NCBI RefSeq assembly: GCF_008831285.2
Contig: NC_045139.1
Span: 31,717,706-31,781,705 of the forward strand
Origin: Nymphaea colorata
Taxonomy: Eukaryota; Streptophyta; Magnoliopsida; Nymphaeales; Nymphaeaceae
Direction: 5' to 3'
Length of the DNA: 64,000 nucleotides
Of the stretch, positions 61,366 through 64,000 are shown piece after piece (within the stretch, counting starts at the first letter, position 1; each line of letters begins with the position of its first letter). Both the position numbers and the translations under genes were made by a program. The notes beneath the pieces are model-generated. The model searched no databases, was not told the DNA's origin, and saw nothing but the letters and a program-made list of their open reading frames with translations.

Positions 61366-62570
61366 AGCTGAATTGTACAAATTGTCTTGTGTGTTTGTTT
61401 TCTGGTAATAATTTTTCACTCATATCAACTTTGTTTTACAAATTCATCAATTATTCTTCTCTTCTCACTTGCCATAGTCTGGTTTAAGTGCCCAAAATGC
61501 AGATGCCATCACTCATTTGCTGGATGCTGTTGTGCTTCTTCAAATATTTTGACGAGGGCTCCACTGGTCGATGACATTTGTACACAGCCTCCTCAGAAGA
61601 AGCACCAGCCTTCCTGAGACATTTCTTCTAACGGGTTGCGGAGGCCCACAATTCAACTGCAGTTGGAGGTTTTGAAAACTGCAGTCGTTGGATTATGACA
61701 ATCAGGTGCAATTGTCAGTCAGGAGCGGAAAAACCAGCTAATATCAGCTTAGGAGAGAGCTCCTGTGAGTGTGCAGAGTTATTTTGTAGACATATAATAA
61801 TAATATTTTATCATGGAAGGGCGGTGTCATTGCGGTTAATAATGGCGAACTGCAACTTTTTTGTAAGCTATATCTCTTGTTGTTGTCTTCTTTTTGAGGG
61901 TATTATGTATCGGATTCTTGTTCAGAATATCATCAGTTAATAATATAATCATGGGCGAAGAATGATTCACCATATCTCATTTTGATGCATACAAACTGAG
62001 AAAAGTTAGGACCTCTTTTTCGAAAAGTTAATGCCCGAAAACTCTCTCTCTCTCTCTCTCTCTCTGAAAATGTAAGAGCCGGACATTTGGCAATGACAGT
62101 AGGCCATGAATCTGCCCCTGTGAAATAGTGTGTGTTCTCAAAGCCTGCCCCAACAATGTTACTGTTTTAATTTTCATTGCCAAACGGCCTATTAGAGGAA
62201 CATCCATCTCGCTCATGAGAATGTTGCGGACTGTCAGCTTAGCAGCCATAGCTCACCTCACTGCACCAATCCGTCTCCTAATATCTCTGCTATTTTATTT
62301 CGTCTTTTCTTCTTTTTATTTTATAGTCATTGCTAGTTGAAAAAGGAAATTTTGAATGAAATATTTACACGAGAATCCAAAGCAAGTCTGTCACGGTATT
62401 AGTCGGAGCCAAGTGGACCTGGTCAGGGCTTGCTGGGGGTTAGGCCATCTACCTTTATTAAATCACAGATACCTGTACAAGGGAAAAATTTAGCAAGAAA
62501 GCATCTTCACACTCACAAAGGCCATATGTTGATTCAACCCTTCAGGTATACAAAGAAGGAGGGGAAAAAA
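61366..62570 (+). other. Kinase 3' UTR and downstream spacer
   Basis: This follows the TGA at 61363-61365 and is likely 3' UTR to about 61.95 kb. A (CT)n tract lies at about 62042-62064. No other gene is supported. Confidence 0.4.
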
Positions 62571-62582
62571 AAAAAGGAAAAT

Positions 62583-62865
62583 CTATGAACAGCCATTAGT
62601 CTGTAGATGATCCTTTATGAAAACGCCAAGCTCTACCATAGGATCTCCTTGTTCAACCTTCACCCTATTTTCCGATCCTTTCAGAAAGCCGCTGAACTCA
62701 GTCCAATTCCTTCTTCCTTCAAGATGTTGACGAAACTTTCGAACAGAAAAATTTATGATAATCTGACCATCATGTTCTTTTGTGGTACCCGAAAAGCTTC
62801 TCCAGCACCTCCACTTCACCTTTCAATATTCCATCTCCAGAGGAAAGCACTATAGACATTCACGA
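62583..62865 (-). pseudogene. Unidentified frameshifted coding fragment
   Basis: On the minus strand a protein-like sequence occurs in two frames. One frame reads SSGDGILKGEVEVLEKLFG. After a frame change it continues TTKEHDGQIIINFSVRKF, then RNWTEFSGFLKGSENRVKVE and GDPMVELGVFIKDHL, to a stop at 62583. The composition is that of a real protein, and the break looks like a one-base shift or a lost splice. I do not recognise the family. It may alternatively be the last exon(s) of an intact gene with an intron I misread. Confidence 0.4.
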
Positions 62866-62869
62866 ACTC

Positions 62870-63650
62870 CATCCGAATAATAAGAGATACCTGCAGCCCT
62901 GGTACTACTCGACGACTTGACGTTGGTAGCGTTGATAAAGAGCGTGTCTGGAGAGCCTCTGCGCGTCTGTTCAAACCGAACACATTCGAGTCCCAAGCCC
63001 TCCGGCAACGCTCTTTATCAATGTTTTAAGATGCGCCTTTATGATCTAATTTGATATTGTGTAGCATTCGTTCTTATGGATGATTTATAAGAACCTGTCT
63101 TCAATCATGCTTATTTTTGCTTTCCTGGATGTGAAAAAATATGCCCTTGCATTCATCAAATCTTATTGCACCCACAGTTACAGTTTGTTAAAATGTCATA
63201 AAACCCAGTACACATATTGGGTTCCGGTTTTGATTCTTATAATCATCAATCCGTATAGCTTTCATTTGCATTGTCAAATTCGATGAACCAAAAAAAAAAA
63301 AAAAGCTTCTTGCTTATATATTTGCTTCCATTGGTAAATGGCACAAAAGAATTGGGTATGGATAAGTTGAACACACAAAAGAGTGTTTTATTATCTCAGA
63401 GTTTAGGTTCGTAGTGGTCGGAGATCTTAAGATTTATCCTTGATTTCTAACAGTGATTAGAAATCTTATGTTTATAAAATGCAAAAACTATACTATGATA
63501 TGTAAACTTCGCATTTTGATATTTCAAAATCAGACTCTCACGATACATGAATTTGAAGCATAATGAAAATCTTCAAACCATGGTTTTCAAATCTAATATT
63601 CAGGATAATCAAATGCTTCAAAAGAAGAAATTCATATTTTCGGATACAGA
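62870..63650. other. Spacer with a 14-bp inverted repeat
   Basis: No gene is seen. A perfect 14-bp inverted repeat (ttgataaagagcgt and acgctctttatcaa) lies at about 62933 and 63010, with GC-rich sequence between the arms. Confidence 0.4.
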
Positions 63651-63930
63651 TTACGGAGCTGTCCGTCCCTCCATCCGATCTATTTCTACCAGAAAGTGGG
63701 ATGAGCGACTTCGGCGCGTCGGTTCACTTTCATCGTCGCGAGGGGCCAGAAGAATTAATACCGCTCCTTCGGCTGCAAGAGGAGGCGGGAGGCCGGAGGA
63801 GAGAAGGCCCCGGCTCAGGGAGTCTAGTTGCCGTCTGCCAGCCGGCGTCTGTCTCTCTGGCCGACGGTTTCTCGTCTTCTGCTGCTTGTTGGTTCTTCTG
63901 GTGGTGGTGGTGGTGCATAAGAGACGCACC
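63651..63930 (+). promoter_or_regulatory. GC-rich 5' leader of the downstream gene
   Basis: An abrupt change to GC-rich sequence just before the ATG at 63931, ending in a (GGT)n run, as expected for a plant 5' leader. Minus-strand open frames here are a by-product of base composition. Confidence 0.4.
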
Positions 63931-64000
63931 ATGGGCGGTTCGGAGGCACGGTTCCTGCAGGAATTGCTGCTCTACGCAGCCAGCGCCGCTCTCAGCTCCC
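63931..64000 (+). CDS. Start of a probable ATAD1/Msp1-like AAA-ATPase gene (partial)
   Basis: Only the first 23 codons are in the window: MGGSEARFLQELLLYAASAA and three more residues. A short polar start followed by a hydrophobic helix of this wording (FLQEL-LYAASAALS) matches my memory of the N-terminal anchor of plant ATAD1/Msp1-type AAA proteins. These sit in the mitochondrial outer membrane and extract mislocalised tail-anchored proteins. The AAA domain would lie beyond the window, so the call rests on this short segment alone. The start fits a GC-rich leader and an ACCATGG context. Confidence 0.55.
   Translation, partial: MGGSEARFLQELLLYAASAALSS

Noticed and set aside
61387..61940. Small open frames after the kinase stop
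   Set aside because: They lie in the probable 3' UTR and match no family.
62930..63025. tRNA-like sequence with attcgagtcc
   Set aside because: The arms do not form a cloverleaf; the pairing seen is only a 14-bp inverted repeat.

Overview
This is a plant nuclear window, almost certainly from an angiosperm. The genes carry GT-AG introns, the spacers are AT-rich, (AT)n, (GA)n and (CT)n microsatellites are common, and small transposon derivatives of several superfamilies are scattered through it. All recognisable proteins are plant families: a class I TCP factor, a MOS1-type BAT2-domain protein, a class III peroxidase and a plant SPAK/OSR1-like kinase. I cannot fix the species from sequence alone. 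No bacterial, organellar or viral gene block was seen.

Layout. At 1-1300 there is an AT-rich stretch and then a GC-rich island (about 720-1300) full of TCP-type binding motifs. An intronless class I TCP gene lies on the minus strand at 1517-2623. The interval 3.2-14 kb holds no gene I can support; it holds hAT-like MITEs, other inverted-repeat elements, tandem duplications and long (AT)n tracts. A MOS1 homologue runs on the plus strand, with a leader and leader intron from about 14.3 kb and seven coding exons at 16571-25354 (1673 aa). A complete class III peroxidase (PRX66-like, three exons, 318 aa) occupies 29884-31603. The interval 31.6-44.8 kb is repeat-rich, with foldbacks, MITEs, a copia relic and one unidentified coding-like fragment. 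A 22-exon Ste20-type kinase (718 aa) covers 45555-61365, with several of its introns filled by related inverted-repeat insertions. A decayed coding fragment lies near 62.6-62.9 kb. The first 23 codons of a probable ATAD1/Msp1-like AAA-ATPase gene begin at 63931 and run off the window.

The genes do not form a functional cluster. The one suggestive link is a class I TCP gene about 14 kb from a MOS1 homologue, because Arabidopsis MOS1 is reported to work with class I TCP proteins in immune-gene and cell-cycle control; chance linkage is the default explanation. No new multi-gene system is evident. The most interesting signals are the TCP-site cluster beside the TCP gene, two MITE families with intact 8-bp target duplications, an intronic repeat family with a long palindrome, a long perfect hairpin at 33.7 kb, a likely GC-AG intron and an RFxV motif in the kinase, and two unidentified coding-like fragments. 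Exon boundaries were set by hand from reading frame, splice consensus and remembered family similarity. UTR limits are estimates.
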